Positions 43,901-52,671 of a DNA stretch of 64,000 nt are shown here, piece by piece. The translations under genes and the position numbers were made by a program. Below the pieces are notes generated by a model. The model saw only the letters and a program-made list of their open reading frames with translations. It searched no databases and was not told where the DNA came from. Location of the stretch: NCBI GenBank assembly GCA_947074345.1, contig CAMTPH010000002.1:1-64000 (forward strand), written 5' to 3'. This DNA is from an uncultured Bacteroides sp. Its GTDB lineage: Bacteria > Bacteroidota > Bacteroidia > Bacteroidales > Bacteroidaceae. The stretch's first letter is position 1; each line of letters opens with the position of its first letter.

Positions 43901-44653
43901 CGTGCTGCTATCATTCGCGAAAAAGGAACTAACGGTGAACGCGAAATGGCTTATTCATTATATCTAGCAGGTTTCGACGTGAAAGATGTTACAATGACTG
44001 ACTTAATCAGTGGTCGCGAAACATTGGAAGACGTAAACTTGATTGTATATTGTGGTGGATTCTCTAACTCAGACGTTCTTGGTTCGGCTAAAGGCTGGGC
44101 AGGTGGTTTCTTGTTCAACCCTAAAGCGAAAGAGACACTTGATAAATTCTATGCTCGCCAAGATACATTGTCTCTAGGTATCTGTAACGGATGTCAGTTG
44201 ATGATGGAATTAGGTCTTATCAATCCAGAACATGAGAAGAAGGGCAAGATGCTTCACAACAACTCACACAAGTTTGAATCTACTTTCGTTGGAGTTACTA
44301 TCCCAACAAACCGCAGCGTTATGTTCGGTTCATTGAGTGGAAGCAAATTGGGTATCTGGGTTGCTCATGGTGAAGGCAAATTCTCTCTTCCTTACGAAGA
44401 AGACAAATACAATGTGGTTGCTAAATACTCTTACGATGAGTATCCTGCTAATCCAAATGGCTCTGACTATTCGGTAGCTGCTTTGGCAAGCGAAGATGGT
44501 CGCCACTTGGCAATGATGCCTCACTTAGAAAGAGCTATCTTCCCATGGCAAAATGCATATTATCCAGCTGATCGTAAGAACAGCGATCAAATCACTCCAT
44601 GGATGGAAGCATTCGTTAATGCACGTCTTTGGATTGAAGATAAAACTAAATAA
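40949..44653 (+). CDS. purL: Phosphoribosylformylglycinamidine synthase (single-chain PurL)
   Basis: 1234 residues, the long PurL type with its own glutaminase, catalysing the fourth step of purine synthesis (FGAR plus glutamine plus ATP to FGAM). It has the N-terminal PurS-like domain, the linker, two AIRS-like halves ([41 protein letters not shown]) and a C-terminal class I glutaminase domain with the nucleophile in [13 protein letters not shown] and the HGEGKF and MMPHLERA segments. Monocistronic, with its own promoter and terminator. Identification is secure. Confidence 0.97.
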   Translation: [1234 protein letters not shown]

Positions 44654-44678
44654 CCAACGTTATTTATCAAAAACTTTC

Positions 44679-44722
44679 ATAAAAGGTTCTTGTACTGTAA
44701 TAGTACAAGAACCTTTTATATT
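44679..44722 (+). terminator. Terminator of purL
   Basis: AAAAGGTTCTTGTACT pairs with AGTACAAGAACCTTTT across a 5-nt loop, followed by a T-rich tail. Confidence 0.85.
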
Positions 44723-44841
44723 TCAACACTATAACTATGTTTTTCTTTCAGACTACAATAAAAACTACATAATTTAATGTAAATATTAAAATATAGCCAT
44801 CTTTTCTATAAAGAAAATAAATTTATATAATTTATAATTAT

Positions 44842-44849
44842 TACTTTTG
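44842..44849 (+). promoter_or_regulatory. -7 element of the hybrid two-component gene
   Basis: TACTTTTG (TAnnTTTG), 54 bp before the ATG. No clear -33 box. Confidence 0.5.
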
Positions 44850-44903
44850 TAATGCAAACAAACTTTCTTTATAGATTCAAGATAACCTATAACTCTTTTA
44901 CAT

Positions 44904-47900
44904 ATGAGATATTACTTTTTATTATATTTCATAATTATATCAATTCCTTCATTAGCCCAATCATTCAAATATATTGGCCCTGAAGAGGGACTGAGCAATA
45001 GAAGAGTTTATCACATCGAAAAAGACCAAAAAGGATTCATGTGGTTTCTTACTCGCGAAGGTATAGATCGCTATGACGGTAAGAATATCAAAAACTATAA
45101 ACTACAAGATGGATTTGATGAAGTAAAACCTATATACTCTCAATGCTGGATGCATACAGATGGAGTAGGTAATCTTTATGTTGTAGGTAATGAAGGTAGG
45201 CTCTTTAAATACGATAATATATATGATCTATTTAAAATAGTCTATCGCACTCCTAAAATCACAACAGACAATGATAAACTTGCAAAGATTAATTATAGCT
45301 TTATTAATCCGAATAATACCATCTGGTTGTGCACTGACAAGTTTATTTATATATGGAATATAGCTACAAAAAGATCTTCAATTGTAGCAAATTCAAATAA
45401 CTTCCAAGTAAAAAGTATTGCTCCCATAAACGAAACTCACTATTTTATCGGAACAAACGATGGGTTACACTATGCCGAATTAATAAATGATTCATTAAAA
45501 TCTTTAGAGGTAACTAACATTGTTATTGATAACCAAAAAATACCTGTTAGCTCTTTATATTATGATAAAGAAAATGATAAACTGTTGGTAGGAACACCTG
45601 GATATGGAATAACAGTTATTAAAAACCTTAAAGACTTAAATAGCAAAGATGCATTCATCATTGATGGGACAAGCATCAATTCATTTGAAGAATATATTAA
45701 CAATCAACTATTAATATCAACTGATGGTAATGGTGTATATATTATGAATAAAGACACCGAGGAGACAAAGCCATTTTTAGTTACCAATCATGATTCAGAA
45801 ATTGGAATGAACGGCAATACTATAAAGGATCTATTAGTTGATGAAGAAAATAGAATCTGGATGTGTAATTTCCCAATGGGGGTAACGATATACGAGAAAG
45901 GATTTTCAAATTATAAATGGATTAAACATTCTATAGGCAATAGACAATCAATAGTTAATAACAGAATTAGTGCCATAACTAAAGATAGTGAAGGCGATAT
46001 TTGGTTTGCTACAAGCAACGGTATCAGTCTTTATAAAACCAATGATAACAGCTGGCACTCCTTTTATAGTTCGTTTGATAATCATAATAATACTTGTATA
46101 CAATTTCTAAGTATTAATGAAGTAAGCCCAGGTGTTATCTGGACTACCGGTTATGATTCGGAAATATATAGCATCAATAAAAAGGATTTCAAAACTAATA
46201 CAGTAAAACTAAATCATAGCGTTGACAAGATTAGCAATCCAGATAGCTATATCAGATCAGTATATAAAGACAGCGAAAGTAATATATGGCTAGGCGGAGA
46301 ACATAGACTTAGAAAAGTAAACCCGATTACTCTTGATGTTGAACTTTATGACATTCCAAGAACAATATGTATTATCGAAAAGGATCACAAACATCTTTGG
46401 ATAGGTACAATGAATGGGTTATTCTTATTAAATAAGAATAGCAAAGAGTTAACTCCCATCACAATACCTGCCGAATCTAATTATATCTACTCCTTATTGC
46501 AGAATGATCAAGGTCAACTATATATTGGAACTAGTGGTTCAGGATTGTTGATATATTCTCACGAAACTAACGAGTTTAATCACTTTCATACTAATAACAC
46601 ATCATTAATATCAAACAGCATTTGTACAATTCTATCGAATGAAGATTATTCTGAAATTATTATTGGTACAGAGAATGGATTGACAAGGTTTTATCCTAAC
46701 GAAAAAAGATTTAGAAACTGGACCAAAGATCAAGGATTAAAACCTATCTACTATAATTCAAGTTCGGGTGTTTATTGTGGCAATAACTATTATATCTTAG
46801 GAACCAATGATGGGGCTATCTTATTTGAAAGAAGTTCAGAGAACCCGAAGTATTATAAAAATAAGATGGTGTTATCTGATTTCAGGTTATTTTATGAAAC
46901 AGTATATCCAGGCGACAAGAACTCTCCATTAATCAATAATATAGATGATACAAAATCTATTACATTAAATCATAATCAAAATATCTTTTCTTTAGAGATA
47001 TCTTCGATAAATTATACATACCCATCGGATGTATTATACACATGGAAGCTTGAAGGGTTTTATAACAAGTGGCGTAGATTAGGAAAAGACAACATCGTAA
47101 GATATACCAATTTAAGTCCAGGCAAATATAAACTACATATTAGAGCTGTGTCTAATGAAAACAAACAAATAGTACTTGAAGAAAGATCTATTGATATCAA
47201 CATTAAAAAGCCTATATGGAAAACGATTTGGGCTTATATCATTTATTGTCTGTTATTAGCTTATATTGCAGCTATGATAATGAGATTCCTCTACATGAGA
47301 AAACAAAAAGATATCTCAAATGAGAAGATTCAATTCTTTATTAATTCTGCACATGATATTAGAACACCTTTAACCTTGATAAAAGCTCCACTCGAAGAAA
47401 TACGAGAAAAGGAACTTCTTACTCATAATGGTATGTCTAATGTGAATGTGGCTTTAAGAAACGTAAACTCATTACTACGTTTAACTACAAATCTGATAAA
47501 CTTCGAAAGGACAGATGTATACTCATCTGACTTATATATTTCAGAAAATGAACTTAATAGTTACATCACAGATATATTTCAAACATTTAGATCTTTTGCT
47601 AATTCTAAAGATATAACCTTTACTTACGAAAGTAATTTCAAATTTCTAAATGTATGGTTCGATAAAGATAAAATGGATTCTGTTTTAAAGAATATAATAT
47701 CGAACGCATTAAAATATACACCCAACAATGGTGAAGTCCATATTATAGCAACCGAGAGCAATGATAATTGGACAGTAGAAGTTCAAGATACAGGCATAGG
47801 TGTACCTGCTAGTGAACAAAAAAGATTATTTAAAACTCACTTTAGAGGATCAAATGCAGTAAACTCAAAAATAACAGGAAGCGGCATAGGTTTAATGCTT

Positions 47901-48917
47901 GTTTGGAAATTAGTACGTTTACATGGTGGTAAAACTCAATTCTCGAGTGTTGAGTCAAAGGGAAGTAGCATGAAGATTACAATCCCTAAGAAGTCATCTA
48001 AACTTAACAAAGCACACATTGCGAAGAAAAGTAAGGACACTAGTTTTGTTACAGACATTGATTCTTATGATGAACCAACTAATAATTATCAAGATGTTAA
48101 ACAAAATCTAGAGCATGAAAATCAACGTATACTAATTGTTGAGGATAATGATGAACTTAGAACCTATTTAAAAAACACATTATCAGAAGTATATATTATT
48201 CAAACTTGTGAGAATGGCAAAGATGCATTGACAATTATCAAAGAATATAAACCAAACCTTATTATTTCTGATATTATGATGCCAGAACTAAGAGGTGATG
48301 AACTTTGTAAAATTGTAAAGAGCAATATTGAGACATCTCATATACCTGTTATACTTTTGACTGCATTAAGTGATGAGAAAAGTATATTAGACGGTATCAA
48401 TATTGGGGCAGACGAATATATTACTAAACCATTTAATATTGGTATTCTTAAAGCAACAATTACAAACATATTAACCAATAGGGCGCTCTTAAATAAAAAA
48501 TATACTAATTTTGAATCGCAAGAAGAAGAGCCAAGCATCAACTACACTTCAGATATTGATTGGAAGTTTATCGCAGCTGTTAAGAAAAGCGTAGAAGACA
48601 ATATGGATAATCAAGCCTTCAATGTAGACATCTTATGTAACTTGTTAAATATGAGTCGCACTAGTTTCTACAATAAAATAAAGGCATTAACCAACCAAGC
48701 TCCCGCTGATTATGTTAGATTGATACGTTTAAACAGAGCAGCAGCTCTACTCAAAGAGAGAAAATATTCTATTATAGAGATTGCTGAGATGACTGGCTTC
48801 AATGATGCTAAATACTTTAGAGAAGTATTTAAAAAACATTTCAAAGTAAGCCCTAGCAAATATGCCAAAGAGGATACTGAAGAAAAAGCAAAAAAGGATA
48901 TAGATAAAATAGAATAA
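44904..48917 (+). CDS. Hybrid two-component system sensor/regulator (HTCS)
   Basis: 1337 residues. A one-polypeptide sensor and transcription factor typical of Bacteroidetes glycan control. Order: signal peptide; two seven-bladed propellers of ligand-binding Reg_prop repeats (for example WLCTDKFIYIW, IWFATSNGISLYK, LWIGTMNGLFLL); a Y_Y_Y domain near 700-765; a transmembrane helix near 775-795; HisKA with the phospho-His in NSAHDIRTPLTL (about 816); HATPase (IISNALKYTPNNGE, GSGIGLMLV); a receiver with phospho-Asp in IISDIMMPE (about 1122); and an AraC-type HTH (about 1230-1325). It overlaps the first chromate-transporter gene and is not next to susC/susD. Confidence 0.95.
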   Translation: MRYYFLLYFIIISIPSLAQSFKYIGPEEGLSNRRVYHIEKDQKGFMWFLTREGIDRYDGKNIKNYKLQDGFDEVKPIYSQCWMHTDGVGNLYVVGNEGRLFKYDNIYDLFKIVYRTPKITTDNDKLAKINYSFINPNNTIWLCTDKFIYIWNIATKRSSIVANSNNFQVKSIAPINETHYFIGTNDGLHYAELINDSLKSLEVTNIVIDNQKIPVSSLYYDKENDKLLVGTPGYGITVIKNLKDLNSKDAFIIDGTSINSFEEYINNQLLISTDGNGVYIMNKDTEETKPFLVTNHDSEIGMNGNTIKDLLVDEENRIWMCNFPMGVTIYEKGFSNYKWIKHSIGNRQSIVNNRISAITKDSEGDIWFATSNGISLYKTNDNSWHSFYSSFDNHNNTCIQFLSINEVSPGVIWTTGYDSEIYSINKKDFKTNTVKLNHSVDKISNPDSYIRSVYKDSESNIWLGGEHRLRKVNPITLDVELYDIPRTICIIEKDHKHLWIGTMNGLFLLNKNSKELTPITIPAESNYIYSLLQNDQGQLYIGTSGSGLLIYSHETNEFNHFHTNNTSLISNSICTILSNEDYSEIIIGTENGLTRFYPNEKRFRNWTKDQGLKPIYYNSSSGVYCGNNYYILGTNDGAILFERSSENPKYYKNKMVLSDFRLFYETVYPGDKNSPLINNIDDTKSITLNHNQNIFSLEISSINYTYPSDVLYTWKLEGFYNKWRRLGKDNIVRYTNLSPGKYKLHIRAVSNENKQIVLEERSIDINIKKPIWKTIWAYIIYCLLLAYIAAMIMRFLYMRKQKDISNEKIQFFINSAHDIRTPLTLIKAPLEEIREKELLTHNGMSNVNVALRNVNSLLRLTTNLINFERTDVYSSDLYISENELNSYITDIFQTFRSFANSKDITFTYESNFKFLNVWFDKDKMDSVLKNIISNALKYTPNNGEVHIIATESNDNWTVEVQDTGIGVPASEQKRLFKTHFRGSNAVNSKITGSGIGLMLVWKLVRLHGGKTQFSSVESKGSSMKITIPKKSSKLNKAHIAKKSKDTSFVTDIDSYDEPTNNYQDVKQNLEHENQRILIVEDNDELRTYLKNTLSEVYIIQTCENGKDALTIIKEYKPNLIISDIMMPELRGDELCKIVKSNIETSHIPVILLTALSDEKSILDGINIGADEYITKPFNIGILKATITNILTNRALLNKKYTNFESQEEEPSINYTSDIDWKFIAAVKKSVEDNMDNQAFNVDILCNLLNMSRTSFYNKIKALTNQAPADYVRLIRLNRAAALLKERKYSIIEIAEMTGFNDAKYFREVFKKHFKVSPSKYAKEDTEEKAKKDIDKIE

Positions 48918-49474
48918 TGAATATATATTTAGAATCATTCGGTATATTTTTTAAGATTGGAGCTTTCACGATTGGCGGTGGCTATGCGATGGTTCCATTA
49001 ATAGAGAATGAAATTGTAACAAAAAGAAAATGGCTAAGTCAAGATGATTTTATGGACTTATTAGCCATCTCTCAGTCTGCTCCCGGTATATTAGCAGTAA
49101 ACATCTCCATCTTCATTGGGTATAAGTTAAGAGGCATTCGTGGCAGTATGGTAACTGCATTGGGAACAATACTTCCCTCGTTCCTTATAATATTAGCGAT
49201 TGCTTTATTTTTTAGTAACTATCAAGATAATGTATATATTGAGCGAGTATTTAAAGGCATTCGTCCAGCAGTAGTAGCGTTAATTGCTGCACCTACCTTT
49301 ACAATGGCCAAGTCTGCAAAGATTAACAGATATACGATATGGATACCTGTAATATCTGCTTTATTAATTTGGTTGCTCGACTTCTCACCAATCTGGATTA
49401 TACTTATGGCAGGTATAGGCGGATTTGTATGGGGTAAATGGGGAGTAGGATTTTATAATAAACTAAGAAAATAG
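48917..49474 (+). CDS. Chromate transporter family protein, half-size (first of pair)
   Basis: 185 residues. A single CHR domain of the ChrA family (short-chain type), an inner-membrane protein with about 5-6 helices. Signatures: FKIGAFTIGGGYAMVPLIENEIV, ISQSAPGILAVNISIFIGYKLRG and GIRPAVVALIAAPTFTMA. Short-chain ChrA proteins work as paired halves with opposite topology. The native substrate in gut-type bacteria is uncertain and need not be chromate. Its ATG shares a base with the stop of the upstream HTCS gene (TAATG), which suggests translational coupling. The second half starts 9 bp downstream. Confidence 0.88.
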   Translation: MNIYLESFGIFFKIGAFTIGGGYAMVPLIENEIVTKRKWLSQDDFMDLLAISQSAPGILAVNISIFIGYKLRGIRGSMVTALGTILPSFLIILAIALFFSNYQDNVYIERVFKGIRPAVVALIAAPTFTMAKSAKINRYTIWIPVISALLIWLLDFSPIWIILMAGIGGFVWGKWGVGFYNKLRK

Positions 49475-49483
49475 AAGCATATC

Positions 49484-50035
49484 ATGATATACCTACAATT
49501 ATTTTATACGTTCTTTAAAATCGGATTGTTCGGTTTTGGTGGTGGTTATGCCATGCTTTCAATGATACAAGGCGAAGTTGTGACTCGTTATGGATGGCTT
49601 ACCGCACAAGAATTTACAGATATTGTGGCTATTAGCCAGATGACACCCGGACCAATTGGTATCAATGCAGCTACTTATGTAGGTTTCACTGCAACAGGAA
49701 GTGTTTTAGGATCTATATTGGCTACATTTGCAGTTATTCTTCCATCGTTTATATTGATGTTGACTATCAGCAAATTCTTCTTGAAATATCAGAAACATCC
49801 TGTAGTAGAAGCTGTATTTAGTGGATTGCGACCAGCCGTAGTGGGTTTATTGGCATCGGCTGCACTGGTATTGATGACAAATGAAAACTTTGGTTCGCCA
49901 ACCAATGATACTTATCAATTTATTGTCAGTGTTGTTATCTTTTTAATTGCATTTATAGGAACCCGTAAGTATAAGGTAAATCCTATATTAATGATATTGG
50001 CATGCGGTCTAGCAGGATTCTTCTTATATATGTAA
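49484..50035 (+). CDS. Chromate transporter family protein, half-size (second of pair)
   Basis: 183 residues, homologous to the preceding gene: FKIGLFGFGGGYAMLSMIQGEVV, ISQMTPGPIGINAATYVGFTATG and GLRPAVVGLLASAALVL. The pair corresponds to the two halves of long-chain ChrA. The two parts differ most in the first periplasmic/cytosolic segment, as expected for opposite insertion. It is convergent with the RHH gene, only 7 bp between stops, and no hairpin was seen between them. Confidence 0.88.
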   Translation: MIYLQLFYTFFKIGLFGFGGGYAMLSMIQGEVVTRYGWLTAQEFTDIVAISQMTPGPIGINAATYVGFTATGSVLGSILATFAVILPSFILMLTISKFFLKYQKHPVVEAVFSGLRPAVVGLLASAALVLMTNENFGSPTNDTYQFIVSVVIFLIAFIGTRKYKVNPILMILACGLAGFFLYM

Positions 50036-50042
50036 GAAGAAT

Positions 50043-50219
50043 CTAACTCTCTTTTTTCTTTTTCAATCGGCCACTCTTCTTCAACGCTTCGGTAATAATC
50101 CATTGAAGCTGACCGTTTGTACTACGAAACTCATCGGCTGCCCATTTCTCGATAGCATCCATTGTTTCGCTATCTACACGGAGTACAAAACTCTTTGTTG
50201 AAGATTCTTTTTTAGCCAT
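50043..50219 (-). CDS. Arc-type ribbon-helix-helix DNA-binding protein (below the ORF-track cutoff)
   Basis: A 58-residue ORF read directly from the minus strand, ATG at 50219, TAG at 50043-50045. The protein starts MAKKESSTKSFVLRVDSE, giving the RHH beta-strand (SFVLRVD). Helix one follows as TMDAIEKWAADEF, then the turn RSTNGQ, helix two (LQWIITEALKKSG) and a lysine-rich tail. This is the Arc/MetJ-like fold used for operator binding or toxin-antitoxin control. No toxin gene is adjacent. It begins 3 bp after the hydrolase stop, so it is the third gene of the SPFH operon. Confidence 0.88.
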   Translation of the reverse strand: MAKKESSTKSFVLRVDSETMDAIEKWAADEFRSTNGQLQWIITEALKKSGRLKKKKES

Positions 50220-50222
50220 ATT

Positions 50223-51506
50223 CTATTGCACTAACTTACCGTTGATAAAGTTGACAATATCCATTATTACATATTGAGCAACAGGAGCATAGTTATTATA
50301 TTCCAATGGAGTCGATTTACCTGAACCCTCTTGCATCATATGGTTTAGTTTTGGATATGATTTAAATTGAGCATTTTTATTTTGTCTCAATCCCATGCGC
50401 CAATTACCAAAATCTTGCATAGTTACCTGATAATCTCTCTCGCCTTGCAATATCAATATAGGTAGTTTTAGCTTCTTAGCTGTCTCGACAGAATTGTAAG
50501 CTGATTGAAAGTCACGATAACTTTGTGGTAAACTACTCATTATTTTATCTGCTTCAGCTTTCGCATCTACTTGTTTTCCATTCAACGAGGCCAAATAAGT
50601 TATTTGATCAATAAGCGTTTCTTGGAAATCGCGTGTCAAACCAGCCAAAGAGATTATCCCTGCAAGTTTGTCCGCATCACCTGCTTTCTCCGCTATACGA
50701 GGAACAAGAGTTCCACCTAAACTATGACCTAACACATATACGCGATTGCCATCAATACCCGGCAATGTTTTAGCCAATTCGGTAGCAGCAATAGCATCAT
50801 CAACAACCTCATCATCGTATGTAAACGACTCTACGCTAGTCATTGCCTCACCCTTATATACATAAGTTCTCTTATCATAACGTATCACAGCTATGCCTTG
50901 TTCCGCCAATCCCCATGCTAATTCACGAAAAGGTTTAAGAGGACCGATTGTCTCATCTCGATCGTGTGGGCCGGAACCATGCACCAATATAACCACCGGT
51001 ACATTTCCAACAACATCTTTAGGCATAGACAAAGTACCGGGAAGCTGAAACTTCCCGGAATTAATTACGATATCTTTTTCTTCTACTTTCGTTTTATCAA
51101 GCTCTTTGCCCTGAAAAGAAACTTGTGGAGCAGGTGCAGGTTTAAAATGTATGCCCGAACACAAACCATCTTCATTAATCACAACTACTAATTGAAGCGT
51201 GTAGTTTGCAAACTTCAAATCAACATAATAAATTGGAGAACCACCTATATCACCGGTCTTCCATTCTCCTTGCGATTCAAACTTACCCACTTGAGCCTCC
51301 AATTGTCTCCACATGATACTAAATGCTTGTGCAGTAACATGGCTTTGCACATCAGAATTACACTCTTTCCAAGCGTTTTCACCTTCACCAGCTTTAATCC
51401 ATTCTAGCATTTGTTGCGCTTTCTTTAGTCCATCGGCATTAACTTGAGCCACAAGCATACTAGAAAATAAACTAGCTATAAAAAGCATCAATACACATCT
51501 TTTCAT
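50223..51506 (-). CDS. Secreted alpha/beta hydrolase with N-terminal DUF3887-like domain
   Basis: 427 residues with a signal peptide (FSSMLVAQ), so it is periplasmic or secreted. The N-terminal part (about 25-125) resembles a DUF3887-type domain (KKAQQMLEWIKAGEGENAWKE). The hydrolase part has the oxyanion region LVHGSGPHDRDE, the nucleophile elbow GHSLGG (Ser), ILQGERDYQVTMQDF (Asp) and the final KLNHMMQ (His), a complete triad. The substrate is unknown; an esterase or peptidase role is plausible. It follows the SPFH gene by 11 bp. Confidence 0.85.
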   Translation of the reverse strand: MKRCVLMLFIASLFSSMLVAQVNADGLKKAQQMLEWIKAGEGENAWKECNSDVQSHVTAQAFSIMWRQLEAQVGKFESQGEWKTGDIGGSPIYYVDLKFANYTLQLVVVINEDGLCSGIHFKPAPAPQVSFQGKELDKTKVEEKDIVINSGKFQLPGTLSMPKDVVGNVPVVILVHGSGPHDRDETIGPLKPFRELAWGLAEQGIAVIRYDKRTYVYKGEAMTSVESFTYDDEVVDDAIAATELAKTLPGIDGNRVYVLGHSLGGTLVPRIAEKAGDADKLAGIISLAGLTRDFQETLIDQITYLASLNGKQVDAKAEADKIMSSLPQSYRDFQSAYNSVETAKKLKLPILILQGERDYQVTMQDFGNWRMGLRQNKNAQFKSYPKLNHMMQEGSGKSTPLEYNNYAPVAQYVIMDIVNFINGKLVQ

Positions 51507-51517
51507 AATACAATATA

Positions 51518-52468
51518 TTAATGATTCAAAGTACCCGTATTCAAAACCGGTTGAGCAGCCTCATCAGCACACAATACAACTAAAAGGTTGCTTACCATAG
51601 CAGCTTTCTTATCTTCATCCAATTCAACAATCTCTTCATCAGAAAGTTTCTTTAATGCCATCTTTACCATACTCACAGCACCTTCTACTATCTTTTCGCG
51701 TGCAGTAATAATAGCAGATGCTTGTTGACGACGCAACATAACCGCAGCAATCTCTGGAGCATAAGCCAGATAGTTGATACGAGCTTCAATTACTTCCATA
51801 CCAGCCATTGCCAAACGTTCATTTAGTTTTTGCACTAAAAGTTCATTTACCTCTTCACCATCAGAGCGAAGTGTAATTTCGCGTGTATTCACATCACTAT
51901 CATCATAAGCAAACATACCGGCTACTTGTCTAAGAGCAGCATCACTTTGAATTTTTACAAAGTTTTCGAAAGCACCCATTCTACCGGCAACAGTAACAAC
52001 AGCAGCTTGTCCTTGTGTTCCCATAGCCATCGTTTGCGAATCAATTTCGAACAAAGCCTTATAGGTATCTTTTAGTTTCCATACCAAAACAAGACCAATT
52101 AATATAGGATTACCAATTTTATCATTTACTTTAATTGGTTCAACATCGAGGTTACGCGCACGAAGCGATACTTTCTTTGCTGCAAGAAACGGATTTACCC
52201 AGAAGTAACCTGTTTGAGTAAATGTACCCACATATTTACCGAAAAACACCATGGCACGTGCTTCATTAGGCTCTAACATAATAAAACCACAAAATCCGAT
52301 GAATGCACACACAAGAGCAACAACGGCTAAGACTTTAACAAAAACATCAAAGCCAGAAGATCCAATAGTAAAGAAGAATGAAGTAACAGATGCTGCGATA
52401 ACTATTAAAATTACAAATAGCATTACAAATCCACTTACTTTAAAACCGTTAAATTCAATTTCTTTCAT
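51518..52468 (-). CDS. SPFH/band 7 domain membrane protein
   Basis: About 316 residues. Two N-terminal hydrophobic segments (VMLFVILIVIAASVTSFFF and VLAVVALVCAFIGFCGFI) precede the SPFH domain (EPNEARAMVFFGKYVGTFTQTGYFWVNPF ... LRARNLDVEPIKVND) and a helical C-terminal region (RRQQASAIITAREKIVEGAVSMV). Such stomatin/prohibitin-like proteins oligomerise at the membrane and organise microdomains or proteases. I use the second Met (52468); the ORF track uses 52474. First gene of an SPFH-hydrolase-RHH operon with a consensus promoter. Confidence 0.9.
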   Translation of the reverse strand: MKEIEFNGFKVSGFVMLFVILIVIAASVTSFFFTIGSSGFDVFVKVLAVVALVCAFIGFCGFIMLEPNEARAMVFFGKYVGTFTQTGYFWVNPFLAAKKVSLRARNLDVEPIKVNDKIGNPILIGLVLVWKLKDTYKALFEIDSQTMAMGTQGQAAVVTVAGRMGAFENFVKIQSDAALRQVAGMFAYDDSDVNTREITLRSDGEEVNELLVQKLNERLAMAGMEVIEARINYLAYAPEIAAVMLRRQQASAIITAREKIVEGAVSMVKMALKKLSDEEIVELDEDKKAAMVSNLLVVLCADEAAQPVLNTGTLNH

Positions 52469-52507
52469 ATTCATATAATTTAATTTAATGATATCATTTT
52501 GATATCA

Positions 52508-52538
52508 CAAATATATCAACCTCTATAATAACAACAAA
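52508..52538 (-). promoter_or_regulatory. Promoter of the SPFH-hydrolase-RHH operon
   Basis: The minus strand shows TTTG (52538-52535), 19 nt, TATATTTG (52515-52508), a full Bacteroidetes consensus match about 35 bp upstream of the SPFH start. Confidence 0.78.
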
Positions 52539-52671
52539 ATAAAAAGAGATAAAACAGAAACAAACTTATGTTAATAAACGTTATGTATTAAGTACATACA
52601 ATAACTATGTAAAACCTTAATGTAAATAATATCTAATAAAACAAACTAATTTTATAATAAATCTCTATCTA

